Counted from the first letter of the stretch, positions 22,796-34,403 are shown. The stretch is 64,000 nucleotides of DNA from Agapanthus africanus (GCA_030015575.1 JASDDO010000001.1:514471772-514535771), one strand, 5' to 3'. Notes: a model not told the origin generated them from the letters alone. A program made the numbers and translations.

Positions 22796-23911
22796 TGGCG
22801 TAATTTTTCTTTTTGTGAATTCTCGGGTTGATATAAATTTTAAAAATTATAAAAATCTGAAAATATAAAAAAATACAAAAAATTATCAACTGTGATCTGT
22901 TTGAAGGGTGTATCTTTTGAATCTTGCAGGAATAGCGAAGAATTGAGGATCTGAAAATTTTACAGAAGGCTGATCAGAAAAGTGCATATCAGAACAGAGG
23001 AGAAATATCACAACAGAGGGATAGAAATTTTCTGGAGCGACGATCCCACCAGACGACCGCGTTTCCGCCGCAGAAGTGGGCCCCACGCCGCGGTTCCGCC
23101 GCGCCTTGGGCACGTCAGCGCATCATTTTTATATGGTTTGCTCTCTTTTCCTCCCCTCTGTTACCTCCATATCTCCACTGTAAAAAATTTTCTGCAGGAA
23201 TTCTTTGCGTAAAGAGTCTTTTTCCCCCTTCTAAATAACAGATTTTCTGCAGATTTCTTTGCGCCGCACTAAAAATTGATTGCAAGTGAAATTTTATTGT
23301 TTTGCATAATTTAACCGGACTCTGAGGGGCTAATTAACCAAACTCATATTGGGTGGGGATTTCATCACCCTTTCCACGACCCCAGAAAACACCTAAAGCA
23401 TGTGCATCGACCACAACTAATTAAAAAAAGACTAGACTCAGACCTAAGGACATCGAGCTCAATAGGAAAAGGACTAGTATAGGCATCGGCCGTTTATCCT
23501 AACCGACATTGCGGTGTCTAGGCCAGTGGTTATTAATTGGGCCCACTGTAATGGTGGTTCCTTCCCACTTACCTGGCCGTACTTGTCCGTAAAGAGGCGG
23601 TTTGAGGTCCTATTTCTAGCCCTAGTTAGGAGCTGTCTAGCAGACCTAGGTGACCCTAGATCTAGGCCTGATTATGCATGTGTGGTTGATACATTTTGTG
23701 TCACGAGTCCCTTTTCAAAAAACTTTTTTTTTGCAAAACTCTCACATAAATTAAAAAAAATAAATAAATAAATAAAGAAAAATCTTTTCAAAACTTGCAA
23801 CTTGTCGTTAAGAAAACTTGCAACTCACTTCCATCACTTCCCTCACTGACGTTATCTTACCCCCACATTCTGTTTTTCTATTTTTTTTCTGACTGCACTA
23901 CCCTTTAGTGT
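22796..23911 (+). other. Leader of the gag-protease element
   Basis: About 1.1 kb between primer site and gag start. It contains only short frames and pyrimidine-rich stretches, and no recognisable gene. Confidence 0.6.
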
Positions 23912-26900
23912 ATGTCATTTTGGACTAGGGATACTAACGCCCGATTAGTCCGTGTTTCGTTGGTACCGACCAAAGAACCCTTCGACGAGCCCTTCTTCGA
24001 CATTCCGTCCATTTCTTTACCTCCACCTTCAAATTCTTCTTTCGAAGGTATGTCGGGATACGACCCCAACGATACCTTACCGACGGGAATGATTCCACCT
24101 CCGTTAGGTGCGAATAACCCGAATCTTCCGCCTGTTGTAGCGCCCGCACGAGTTGCGCTCCAGGATCTCTTTTATCCTATCCGCACTTCTTTACCTACAT
24201 GTCTTTCACCCCCACCGGCAAATGGGGACAACTTTGAAATAAAACCACACTTCATCAATATGCTGCCTAAGTTTCATGGTTTGGAATCCGAAGATGCATA
24301 TATTTTCATTAATAAATTCCAAAACGTTTGCGCCATGATGAAGACAACCCAATTAAGTGATGACGCAATAAAGCTAAGGGTCATTCCTTTTACCTTATGT
24401 GACCTAGCCGAGAAGTGGCTATACAGCACCGCATTACATTCCATTAGAAATTGGGACGAGTTTGTGAGAGCTTTTCTGAAAAAGTTCTATCCTCATCACA
24501 AAACTGCTAGAATCCGAAACGAGATTATACAATTTTCACAGCTTCCTTCCGAACCATTCTGGAAGTGCTTCGAGAGATTTAAAGACCTACTTGTTCAATG
24601 CCCTCATCATGGGATAGAAAGTTGGCAACTTTGCCAAATATTATACGAGGGATTGAACGCAGCAACGAAGCAGTTGCTAGAAACCATATGTCAAGGTCAT
24701 TTTCTCTCCAAGTCTAGCGACGAAGCTTGGCAGTTTCTTGAGGATCTTAGTGAGCAAACAATTCAGTGGGAGAGTACCAAGACCACATCATCTTCTAGTG
24801 GTCAATCTAGAGCAGGCATACATCAAGTAGATATGTCGATTGCTATGAAGGCCGAGATGGCCTCACTTATGAAAAAGCTAGAAGCCATTGAGACAAAAAT
24901 CTCATCGTCTTCTCCTGCCCCTACTCTACCCACAAGAACTGTTTGTGCTTGTTGTTCTAATCCATCGCATTTAACCGAAGAGTGTCCTTATAATGCACCT
25001 ATTCAAGGACAAGATCAAGTCAATGCTGCATTTCAGCAACGACAAAGAAACGATCCGTACTTTTCGACATACAATCAGGGGTGGAGGAGTCACCCAAATC
25101 AACAAGTCCAAGGAAATAATAATTTTCAAAGACCTCCTCCACAACAACAACAAGCACCTCCACAAACTCAAAACCAGCAACCTTTCCAACAACAACCTTA
25201 TACAAATCAAACGAACAATTTTGGTCAACCAAATGATGATAAGGTTATCTTGCTAGAAAAAAGTCTAGATGCATTTCTGAAGCAATCTACTGAATCCGCA
25301 GCAAGATTTGAAAATTATGTTCAGTCTTTGATGAATAACAATGCCTCACACGATCAAAGTATCAAATCTATTGAGGCACAAATTGCACAATTAACTGCTG
25401 CGTTAAGCGAGAGAGAAAAGGGAAAGCTTCCATCTCAACCATTGCCCAATCCCGGTCACACACAAAACGCATATCACAATAACAATGTAAATGCGGTGAC
25501 CACGTTGAGATCCGGAAGAGAGTTGCAAAATAATGTGGGAACTAATGATGACATCCCCGCCGGTGGTTCTTCTTCCTCTTCCCCTTCTTCATTTTCTTCA
25601 CTTTCTTCTTCACCTTTTTCTTTAGAGCCTATTCTCCACCCTTCACATGGCTCTACTTCTTCTAGCTCGAACGGACCCATTTCTCACAACATGAACACAT
25701 CTACACCGGGATCCGTTCCTACTCCACATTCTACTCCACAGACATTTGACTCAACGAATTTTCAAAATGCTCCATTCCCGAACAGGTTGAGTCCTAATAA
25801 ACCAAATGCACAAGTGGAGAAGATTGTGAAGATATTTAAGCAGGTTAGCATAAATATACCTCTCTTGGATGCTATCCAACAAGTCCCTTCATACGCGAAA
25901 ATCTTAAAGGGATTATGCACCTCGAAGAGAAAGGCATCGCAAGTACCCAAGAAAGTGCTAGTGGCTAGTGCAGTGAGCAATGCTATTAACCACCATCAAA
26001 CCTTACCCCAAAAACGAAAGGACCCCGGCTGTCCTACTATTTCAATCACAATTGGGGATAAGAAAATTAATCGAGCACTTTTAGATCTTGGGTCTAGTGT
26101 TAACCTGATTCCCTACTCCGTGTACGAACAATTAGGGGTTGGAGAGTTGAAACCCACTCGTTGCACTCTCCAAATGGCTGATCGATCAATCACACATCCA
26201 AGGGGTCAGCTAGAGGATGTGTTGATCAAAGTTGGGGAGTTCATATTCCCCGTTGATTTTATTGTTATGGATACACAACCTGTTGCTAACCCAAGGAACC
26301 AAATTCCGGTGATCCTCGGTCGACCATTTTTGGCCACTTCCAATGCTGTAATAAACTGTCGCAATGGCTCCATGACTCTATCCTTTGGGAAGATGTCTAG
26401 TGAGTTCAATATTTATAAGATGGGAAGTCTGCCCCCCGTACCAAAAACTAGTACACGAGAAGTTTGCTCTATTCACGAAATCACGCAGGAGGACTGCGAG
26501 CTTGAAAGATTTCTATTTGATGAAAACAGTTTTGACGCCACTAGTGCGTCCCTCCTTGAGCCTACCACCGTTGATGCAACCGATATGGATTATGAATGTT
26601 TCACTTTTTCGGATGATGGCGACTCTCAGCCCGAATATGAGGCTTTTGAATTTTTGGATGAGTTAGTCGAGCCTTCCGAATCGGTTGTCTGCAGTGATTT
26701 CGAACCTGTGTTGGAGTCCTTTGAGTTCGAGGTAGATTCCACAATGATGCTTTCGCCTCCGATACTCGAACTCACGCCCTTGCCGTCTCACCTTAGATAT
26801 GCTTACATAGGTGAGAATGAGACCCTTCCCATTATCATATCGGCCTCTCTAGCCCTCGAGCAAGAGAACGCCCTCTTAACGGTCCTACAAGATAGGCGGC

Positions 26901-27304
26901 AAGTTTTCGGTTGGACTATGGCGGACATCGAGGAGATAAGTTCCCTCATAATTGAATATCATACACAATTGATGGATGATGCCAGGTCACTAGAGGACCC
27001 ACAGGAACATCTTGGGGGTATTGTGGTGAGTCAACCTCCTCCTTTAGAAGTTGAAATACCCCCATTTCTTTTAATAAGCTACGAGAATGCCAACACTCCA
27101 CTGATTGCTGATCATTTACATTCTCGTTTCGATGCATCACCATCACCTGTATATTTACCTCCACACCTCCCATACCACTACTTCTATCTTCCCCAATTCT
27201 TTGCGGACCACCACAACTTATTCTTCCACCAACCAATATTCTTTACTGATAAATTTTTCAACTGGTTGGTGTTGACTTTTGGTCGATGCAAAGTTTGGCA
27301 GTAA
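23912..27304 (+). CDS. Ty3/gypsy Gag-protease polyprotein with an RT-linker stub
   Basis: An intact 1,130-residue frame. Residues ~110-290 form a plant retrotransposon Gag domain (FHGLESEDAYIFINKF, WDEFVRAFLKKFYP), the capsid-like coat protein. Residues 345-358 are a CX2CX4HX4C zinc knuckle (CACCSNPSHLTEEC) that binds element RNA. A Gln/Pro-rich stretch (~375-435) and a Ser-rich stretch (~550-620) follow. Residues ~715-810 form the aspartic protease; its active site reads LLDLGSS at ~723, with Leu in place of the usual Thr of DTG, as is common in this group. From ~956 the linker PSHLRYAYIGENETLP, then GWTMADIEEIS, is the segment that normally leads into RT. The match fades after ~1000, so RT has been replaced by unrelated sequence. 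The start follows a ~1.1 kb leader. Codons are uninterrupted, consistent with a young copy. Confidence 0.92.
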   Translation: MSFWTRDTNARLVRVSLVPTKEPFDEPFFDIPSISLPPPSNSSFEGMSGYDPNDTLPTGMIPPPLGANNPNLPPVVAPARVALQDLFYPIRTSLPTCLSPPPANGDNFEIKPHFINMLPKFHGLESEDAYIFINKFQNVCAMMKTTQLSDDAIKLRVIPFTLCDLAEKWLYSTALHSIRNWDEFVRAFLKKFYPHHKTARIRNEIIQFSQLPSEPFWKCFERFKDLLVQCPHHGIESWQLCQILYEGLNAATKQLLETICQGHFLSKSSDEAWQFLEDLSEQTIQWESTKTTSSSSGQSRAGIHQVDMSIAMKAEMASLMKKLEAIETKISSSSPAPTLPTRTVCACCSNPSHLTEECPYNAPIQGQDQVNAAFQQRQRNDPYFSTYNQGWRSHPNQQVQGNNNFQRPPPQQQQAPPQTQNQQPFQQQPYTNQTNNFGQPNDDKVILLEKSLDAFLKQSTESAARFENYVQSLMNNNASHDQSIKSIEAQIAQLTAALSEREKGKLPSQPLPNPGHTQNAYHNNNVNAVTTLRSGRELQNNVGTNDDIPAGGSSSSSPSSFSSLSSSPFSLEPILHPSHGSTSSSSNGPISHNMNTSTPGSVPTPHSTPQTFDSTNFQNAPFPNRLSPNKPNAQVEKIVKIFKQVSINIPLLDAIQQVPSYAKILKGLCTSKRKASQVPKKVLVASAVSNAINHHQTLPQKRKDPGCPTISITIGDKKINRALLDLGSSVNLIPYSVYEQLGVGELKPTRCTLQMADRSITHPRGQLEDVLIKVGEFIFPVDFIVMDTQPVANPRNQIPVILGRPFLATSNAVINCRNGSMTLSFGKMSSEFNIYKMGSLPPVPKTSTREVCSIHEITQEDCELERFLFDENSFDATSASLLEPTTVDATDMDYECFTFSDDGDSQPEYEAFEFLDELVEPSESVVCSDFEPVLESFEFEVDSTMMLSPPILELTPLPSHLRYAYIGENETLPIIISASLALEQENALLTVLQDRRQVFGWTMADIEEISSLIIEYHTQLMDDARSLEDPQEHLGGIVVSQPPPLEVEIPPFLLISYENANTPLIADHLHSRFDASPSPVYLPPHLPYHYFYLPQFFADHHNLFFHQPIFFTDKFFNWLVLTFGRCKVWQ

Positions 27305-28775
27305 TGTATAACATAGTTTAAATGAAGTTTGGGGGAGGGCCTTTTTGTATATATTTTTGTTTTTCTTAACAATAAAAAATCTATAAATAAATAAACAGGG
27401 AAGTGCCGGTAGTTTGACCCTCTTGGTTTAGCATGACAGTGAGGACACTGTCAAGTTCAAGTTTGGGGGTATGCTCGGTACGTCTTCTTCCTTCGCATTC
27501 ATTTGTACATATTTTTTGCATTTACATACTTATTTGAAAACCCATAAAAATTTGAAAAATTTGAAAAATTATAAAAATTAATGTATTCAATTTTGGCTAA
27601 TTGACTTGAGTTTGACAAATAAGTTAACTGGTTAGGAACAACTAGATCTTAGACTTAGTGAATTAAAAACCCTAAAAATAACATTCCTTAAAATTTAACG
27701 GTAGAAAGTATATGCCTTGTAGTTTATTTAGAAATAGGCAAATTTTGGGTTCACTTCTTAGGCTAAGTCGAAACAAGGGAAGAGTATTGATGTTCTTATT
27801 AGAGTATAAGTTTGAAAAAATAATTCCTAGCTTAAGTCTAGATTCTGAAAATGTATACCCTACAATTTGCACATTCACGCACCTTGAAACTTGGGATAGT
27901 AGAAGAGACCTTGAAATGCTCTTGTCTAAAGTCCTTAGTACGAAGAAAATAAAAGAAAAAGTGTGAATAAAGAATAAAAAAATGGACACTGGTTTTTTGT
28001 GATTACTTAAGGCTGCAAAAATAGAAAAATATTTAACGAGGGTGCTTCATCACCTAGTGCCTTAGACCAACTGGTTTGGGAGTCACTGCTAAAGCCTTGG
28101 GTGTTGCAAAGACTAGGAAGTACGCTTTAAAGTGCAAACGCATTTTGTAATCGGTCGTTGGTACCTCAAGAAGTATTAACGGTCGCATGAAGGATGTGTA
28201 AGCAAATTTCATTTAAATTCACCAACTAATTAGTACTTTGGACAACGGACAAGGGGTTGATTGCTTAATTTGAATTTCCAAGTGTAGGGGTGACTTATAC
28301 ACACACGTAGGGGTATGTGATTGGTGTTTAGATGAGAAAAAGGAATGAAGAATAGAACTTGTATCTTTAATAGAGTTGATAGAAATTCCTAAGTGGAGAT
28401 GGAACCCTAGAAGGAAAACTTAGGAAATGCCGAAAGCTAAGTAGATCTGCAAGATATATATAATCTTAAGTTAAATAATGAGGAAGTGTGAAGAATATGG
28501 GTGGATAATTTGCAAGTCAAAAGATAATAGAATTCCTTGTTAGAAGACCTAATTGGAGAACAAAAGTTAATGGGCCGAGTTGATAGGATTTTGTGGGTGT
28601 AATCCGCTGAAAACCCTCAGGAGACAACACTCCTCCTACTAGGGACACCTAGAGGTTTAACGGCTTGTTGCACGTGCTCAGTGCAATCTCGTTTCCCTGC
28701 GAAAGTGCGGTTAGGATTTTAGTGAATAAAAATAAGTTTGCTCGAGGACGAGCAAAAGATAAGTTTGGGGGTATT
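27305..28775 (+). other. Non-coding 3' part of the gag-protease element with repeated polypurine motif
   Basis: About 1.47 kb without a credible gene where pol should be. AAGTTTGGGGG occurs at 27325-27335, 27459-27469 and 28761-28771. The last is the functional-looking tract, four bases before the 3' LTR. Confidence 0.65.
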
Positions 28776-29047
28776 TGTTCACACCATAATATTGCATTAT
28801 TATATTCCCCTATTCTTATCCGTTTTATAAATAAACAGGTACTCTTGACGCACATTTGTTGCATATTACAGGATACAGGTTTCTGGAGCAAATACAGTGA
28901 AAAAGACACAAAACGACATTTTGAATCAACTCGTTAAAACACATAAAAGAAATTTACCTGTCTCTGTGGATCGACCCGTACTCACCGGCTAGCTGCGAAG
29001 CGACGCCGTTTCTGATTGCGGTAAACTTATATTTTTGACACTAATCA
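28776..29047 (+). repeat. 3' LTR of the gag-protease element (272 bp)
   Basis: Same length as the 5' LTR with three transitions, followed by the duplicated target TGATG (29048-29052). Confidence 0.95.
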
Positions 29048-29753
29048 TGATGGTTTGTGAGTGGATTTGGATGAGAAATGTGTGACCATTTTCATTTTGA
29101 TTAATATACCTTTTCTTCTCTTGTATGAATTATTCCATGGATTCATTTTTCTCCTCCATGCTCAATATAGGGCCGGCCATTCTTAGAGAGAGGGAGAGAA
29201 AGGGTTTCATTTTTTTGTGAGGAAATTTCCATGATCTCATTTCATTCTTCTTGCCACAAAATACTAGTTCACTCAATAGTTCATTTTCTCCTCCACCATG
29301 GCAACTTCCAATAACCCTCAAAGAGACATGGTTTCTACACTTGCCTACAGCAAATCTTGGACGCGTCAGCTAGCCAACTTCGTGCCCGAGTTGACTCGGT
29401 CCAGAGGTGGGAGCCCGTAAAAGAATCCTGCTACGTGGTGCCCTTTCCGACGAGGAGGTGACGGACGGAGATTCCGCGGAAGATCGAAGTGGAGACGAAG
29501 ACCGAAGGACACGGATCGCTTGGTATAACTCTCTACCCATATTTTAGTTTGCTAGTAGTTAGGTTAATGGCCCGATCCGGGTTAAAAGTGCGCGGTGGTG
29601 CCGGTTTGCTAGTTTGCAAAGTTTTTCGTTTCCGCGTTTCCGGCGTCGGATCGACGGCCGGGGCGCCGCCGTGCGCTTACACCGAACGCAACCGGTCACG
29701 GTTAGGGATCACCGATACCTTGGTAGGGTAGGGTGCCTTACGGAGCGCTTGCG

Positions 29754-29903
29754 TAAGGATCGTTGGCCTTATTTTGGACTAAGATCAACTTAGAGGTTTT
29801 GGCTAAGGATCGTTGGTCGTATATGAGACTAAGATCAACTTAAATGATATAGGTTAAGAATCGTTAGTCATATAGGGGACTAAGAACAACTTAGGTAATA
29901 TAG
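29754..29903 (+). repeat. Three tandem 50-bp repeats
   Basis: Units begin TAAGGATCGTTGGCC, TAAGGATCGTTGGTC and TTAAGAATCGTTAGTC and each ends in a GACTAAGA(T/A)CAACTTA block. They lie just right of the nested copia element. Confidence 0.75.
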
Positions 29904-29941
29904 TATATAAGAAGCATAAGCTTCAAATAGCTTGATGTTGA

Positions 29942-30235
29942 GTGCGCTTGCGCACTTGGGGGAAGTGCGCACGTGCATAACACAGGGTGCGCATGTCTTC
30001 ATAGACAATATTTTTCATTTGCGCTCACGTATATGGCACATGATGCGCATATTCTCATAGGTGGTATTCTTCACTTACGCACACGTATATGACACATGAT
30101 ATGCATGTTCTAATGGGCAATAATTTCCACTTGCGCTCACGTGTTTGGCACGTGATGCGCGTGTCTCTATAAACAATTTTTACCAAGTGCACTCTGGGAT
30201 AGGGTGCGCATAGTTCATCAGAAATCCTTGGCTTT
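29942..30235 (+). repeat. Degenerate 56-bp tandem repeats rich in GCGCAC/GTGCGC
   Basis: About four to five units of ~56 bp carry a core ACTTGCGCTCACGT and TGGCACGTGATGCGC. Related, more degenerate motifs reappear at 34890-35105, on the other side of the solo LTR, in the same orientation. Confidence 0.65.
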
Positions 30236-30406
30236 CAAGAGAGAGAGAAATTCTCTATTCCATTGATTTTTGGAGTGCGCTTATGTTGCGCATGAAAGTT
30301 ATAATTTTCATAAAGAGTCAAAACTCAAGAGAAGCAAAAGTTTCTATCTTTTACGTGTCGAAACACTTGTTATTTTGTTTTATGAGGGGTTCTTTTCTTT
30401 TGAAGT
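30236..30406. other. Spacer before the second solo LTR
   Basis: Short stretch continuing the flanking sequence. Its last bases GAAGT (30402-30406) form the left target duplication. No gene is seen. Confidence 0.5.
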
Positions 30407-33400
30407 TGTCACGACCCGTAATTTAGCACGTGGCCGGCACTTAAATTACGCAACGTCTAAAGGCGTAACGTAAATCAAGTAAGCCGAAACCCGGAAAATC
30501 TAAACCTTTTTGCGGAAAACAGTGGGGGTGCAGTTTTGAAATAAAGGTATAATGAATCATGTTTTTCTTTGAATGCATAGCTAATGAAACATGAAAATGC
30601 AAGTGGATTATACTACAGTTGAAAACATGATTCGTCTTTAAAAATTTGGGCAGCACCTCCCTTGTATATTTTGATCCAAAAACATGTACACAACAATATA
30701 TAGGCATCCCCAAGCGGGAGCTAGCTCTTCGCCAACGGCGGAATCACAACCACGCAATAATGTATATACGACGTCCAACGGCGAAGATCAACCCAGAAAG
30801 AATAATAAATAAGCAAGACATCAAACTCAAGAAAGCGATCATAAACACATCGCTCTAAGTCTCGCTCAATACCCAAGTTTGACTAGGTCTACCAATATAC
30901 AATTTCTAGTTTCTGATTTGATTTGATGGAGTTTATCTAGATACAACGAAATATAAAATACGAGAGTGGGCACGATCCAACATGTGTCCCACCTATCAAA
31001 GCAAAGCACCCTGGAAGAAGTTGTGTGCTAGAAACACCGCAACTGATCCCAAGCGGTCAAACCTGCAAGAACTGTGGCATAACGGGGGTGAGTTGCCAAC
31101 TCGTGAGTAGAAAACATCAGCAAGTAGAAATCGAATAAAACAACGATTTCCTAGGTCACTGTATCCTGAAGGTAATACTATGATATCTATGGTGACCATG
31201 TATGCATATATGTCAACAATCGAGTCAATGCAATAACATATATAAACAAACATCCGACATCTTATGCCTGTATGCATATGGATATCATTCACATGTCCAT
31301 CAATAACACAAACAATATCATGGAACCTGAGTGTCCCACACCGACACTCGAACATCATGAAAACGTATGCCTGTATATATATATATGAGAATATCAACCA
31401 CGTGTGTCCATCAACGACACATCAAAATCATGGAACCTGAGTGTCCAACGCCGACACTCGAAACATCATGAAAACCCATGTCCAGTATCGACACGTAAAT
31501 CCTCATATCTCGGGCTCCGTCAGCCCGAATCAGCTCATATCACGACCACGGTCGGTATCCTCCAGATATCCGCCACGCCAAACTATCTCAGGCTCCGTCA
31601 GTCCGGATCGGCCCATATCATCTCACGACTCCGGTCGGTATCCACCAGATATTTGCCGAGCCCAAAACTATCACTGGTAGGTAGTGTTGCCCTGCCAGGC
31701 TCACCGCCTAACAATACGAGTCGTCTTGCCCCGGAGTACCTCACTGGGTCCACCATGTACCCGCAGACGGTGCCTACCGCTCCTCGAATCGGGTATAATC
31801 ATAACTCAGAACCGAGAAAACTCATGGTGGACGCCTTTAAATATCATATCAAGAGAAACCGCGTTTTTAAAGCAACATATAATTCCCTTTGAAATATAAC
31901 TGAAGTTCTCAAATCCATAGATCTCATGAAAACAGCATCTCAAGCATATAACCATAAGGTACGATGTATGCAACATAGAGTTGTAATAAGAGCATATCGA
32001 GTATATCATGCAAGCATATCAAGTGATAGTACTGAACAATGAATATACTTTTACGTTTAAGATTAATCTCATAATATGACAGTTCTACTGTGTAAGTGGC
32101 ATGGCAATTACCGATGATGAATGTGTGTAAGCCGGTAAATCTGTGTAAGTGTAAAATGCGCATCAACGGTAATTGTGCAGGTGTACTAGCAATGATATCA
32201 TATATTATTAAATATTGGAAACATGATATGTACATCACGAAGGGTAATATCCTACGTCGGCGATCCCGCCTCATAATATCTAATATGACAATAATTATCG
32301 ATCATCATTCTCAAATCACTAGCGCGGATCAATCATCCGGTACATCTCACCGCGTACGGTAATCTATCGTACGGTGACATCAAACAGAATAGGGATTCTA
32401 TCGTCCTATTCATCAATAAGGATACGGATCTAAAATCTCGTACGGCATATCACTCTTAATCCGCATAAATAAATATATATACACATATATCTCAAATCAT
32501 ATTTGTATCAATCTCATATAATGATATCTTGCATATACGTCATATCTTATATATCTCAAGTCGTATCGATCTCGATCTCATATCATACCATTATCAACTC
32601 ATACTTGTTCTCTTTCAATTCATACTTATCATAATTCACTTTCTCATTTCATATTCTTATATATCAATCCGAGTCATCTATATCTATCATCTCAATATCC
32701 CACATCATGTTATCTTATATACCTATATCATATTCTCAAGCAAACATATCCATTGGTGTCAACTTTTATCATATCATCTCTTTCTAAATCCTATAATCAT
32801 GTTATCTTAAGTTCGTAGCATATCCTTTATCAAAATTATAATTTATATAACAATCTTTCTATATCAATGGTTGCGGGGGTGCTATACGCCATCCACCTGA
32901 CTTCCCCCGTAGATATAAATCTACTTACCTGCTAAACTCCTCGCTTAGCCGAAGTCGATGTGTTTTGTCGTCTCGGAAGTCCACGCGAAGATACCTACAA
33001 TCAATACACAATCGCAATTCTATTAAAATCAATATCCGAAAACCGATACGGCACACGGATTGCCTATAGGTTAGAACCTATAGCCTACGCATGCAAAATC
33101 AACCAAATAACACTCGTCCGTTGATGTACAAACGTCCAATGACGAAATACAATATCAAATACCAAATCCCAAGTTTCAAAATTCGGAAAACACAATTCAG
33201 CAACTAAAGAAAACACCTTCAAATTTTGCCTCAGGTACAATTAGCTAATTTTGCATATAGGGGAGGTCTAATTAGAATATATAGAAGCCACAAACCAAAA
33301 ACCAATCAATTCCACCACATTGTGGCCGCAATTTGCGACCACCATGATTAAATCTGCGGCCATAGCTAAAGGAAACGGGCTCGGGTTTCTAGAGTAGGTT

Positions 33401-34394
33401 CCTGGTTGCCTGCACGTATCTCTGTAATCGATAAATAATTTTTAAGGTTTCGGGGTAATAGCAGATCTCGGTATCCCATCATAAATTCCACAAAATACGA
33501 TATCGGCCAATTCAAAGTTCATGTTTTGGTTTCTTTTCTCTGTTCCAGGTCAGGAAATCATCTCTAAAGTCTTGCAAACACTCACCACACCTCAATTTAC
33601 CATTTAACATCAACTTGGAAATTTCCAAGATCACAAAACCTAACTAATACGAAATCTAAACTAACTAGGATATACTAAACCCAAATACCTAACTAAAAGT
33701 GTAGGGATTACCTCATTTGGCAACTTAGGAAAATTCTTGAGTTGCCCAAAGTCTTCAAAATCCAAACTTGAATGGTTTAAAGGATTTAGGATGAGCTTGT
33801 GCATCTTTTTAATGAAGGTGGCATTGGGTTTTGAAAAAGAATTAGAGATGATACATGGAGATAGTGAGGGATGAAGGAGATGAAGAAGAATTATGAAGAA
33901 GAGAAGAAGAATGAAGAAGAAAGAAGAATGATGTAGAAGTCAAAAGTCTCTCTCTCTCTTAAGCTCACTCTCTCTCTCTCTAAATATCTCTTTTTGTTTT
34001 ATTCCTCTCTAATTAACCATGGCATCTCCTTTCTTTTCTTTTCTTTTCTAAATAAAACCAAACACAATAAAACAATATGCAACCAAATGTCACATGACAT
34101 GGTGCACTAACCATATAAAAAATGTAAAAATACGATTTTGCTTAATCACAATTAGTAGTGCACTAATCAATTTTAATTTAAACTTACATATAATTAATTA
34201 TAAAAATGCTAAAATCCGATAAATATCTTTTTAATGAATAAATAATTTTAATCTCCACTTATATTCCAAATATTGGTATATATTTATGCCATTTTACGAA
34301 AAAACCCTATTCGAAAATCGAATAGTTTTCGCGAAATAAATTATTTTAATATTTAATTTCCAAAAATAATATTTTATATTTCTGAAATGTTACA
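30407..34394. mobile_element. 3,988-bp solo LTR, same family as 8893-13469
   Basis: It begins TGTCACGACCCG and ends AATGTTACA, with a perfect 5-bp duplication GAAGT (30402-30406 and 34395-34399). It shares the start, several internal blocks and the end motif with the first solo LTR. It has no internal primer site, coding region or second LTR copy. Local tandem duplications (31292-31478 and 31504-31655) distinguish it from its relative. Frames within it are short and unrelated between the two copies, so no gene is called. Confidence 0.8.
31292..31655. repeat. Two local tandem duplications inside the second solo LTR
   Basis: A ~111-bp unit around CATGGAACCTGAGTGTCC is repeated at 31319 and 31430. 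An ~81-bp unit with GGCTCCGTCAG and CGGTCGGTATCC is repeated at 31505 and 31588. The first solo LTR has only one copy of the latter. Confidence 0.65.
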
Positions 34395-34403
34395 GAAGTC
34401 TTG

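Larger units (their letters stand above)
22504..29047 (+). mobile_element. Non-autonomous Ty3/gypsy element with gag-protease only
   Basis: It is 6,544 bp long with two 272-bp LTRs that differ at three sites (all transitions). The ends are TGTTCACACC...ACTAATCA, with a perfect 5-bp duplication TGATG at 22499-22503 and 29048-29052. The empty site is preserved in the paralogous LTR near 14660. The primer site matches tRNA-Asp, as in Athila-like elements. A single intact 1,130-codon frame covers gag, protease and the first stretch before RT; RT, RNase H and integrase are absent. It must borrow these in trans, like TR-GAG type elements. It is the youngest insertion in the nest by LTR divergence (about 1.1%). 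Confidence 0.93.
8594..29681 (+). mobile_element. Full-length Ty1/copia element with two nested insertions
   Basis: The LTRs start TGTTGGAGATAGTG and end CTTATA or CTTACA. The 5' LTR is 8594-8892 plus 13475-15296 (2,121 bp) and the 3' LTR is 21013-22503 plus 29053-29681 (2,120 bp). The primer site for tRNA-Met is at 15298-15309 and the polypurine tract just before 21013. The flanks CTGAA (8589-8593) and CCGAA (29682-29686) look like a 5-bp target duplication with one change. Internal DNA (15297-21012) has a ~3.6 kb leader and a heavily broken pol. By eye the LTRs differ at roughly 48 sites (about 2.3%), so insertion was recent although pol is dead. Confidence 0.9.
21013..29681 (+). repeat. 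3' LTR of the nested copia element, split by the gag-protease element
   Basis: The LTR segments 21013-22503 and 29053-29681 together match the 5' LTR (2,120 against 2,121 bp). They are separated by the element at 22504-29047, flanked by the duplication TGATG. Confidence 0.9.
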
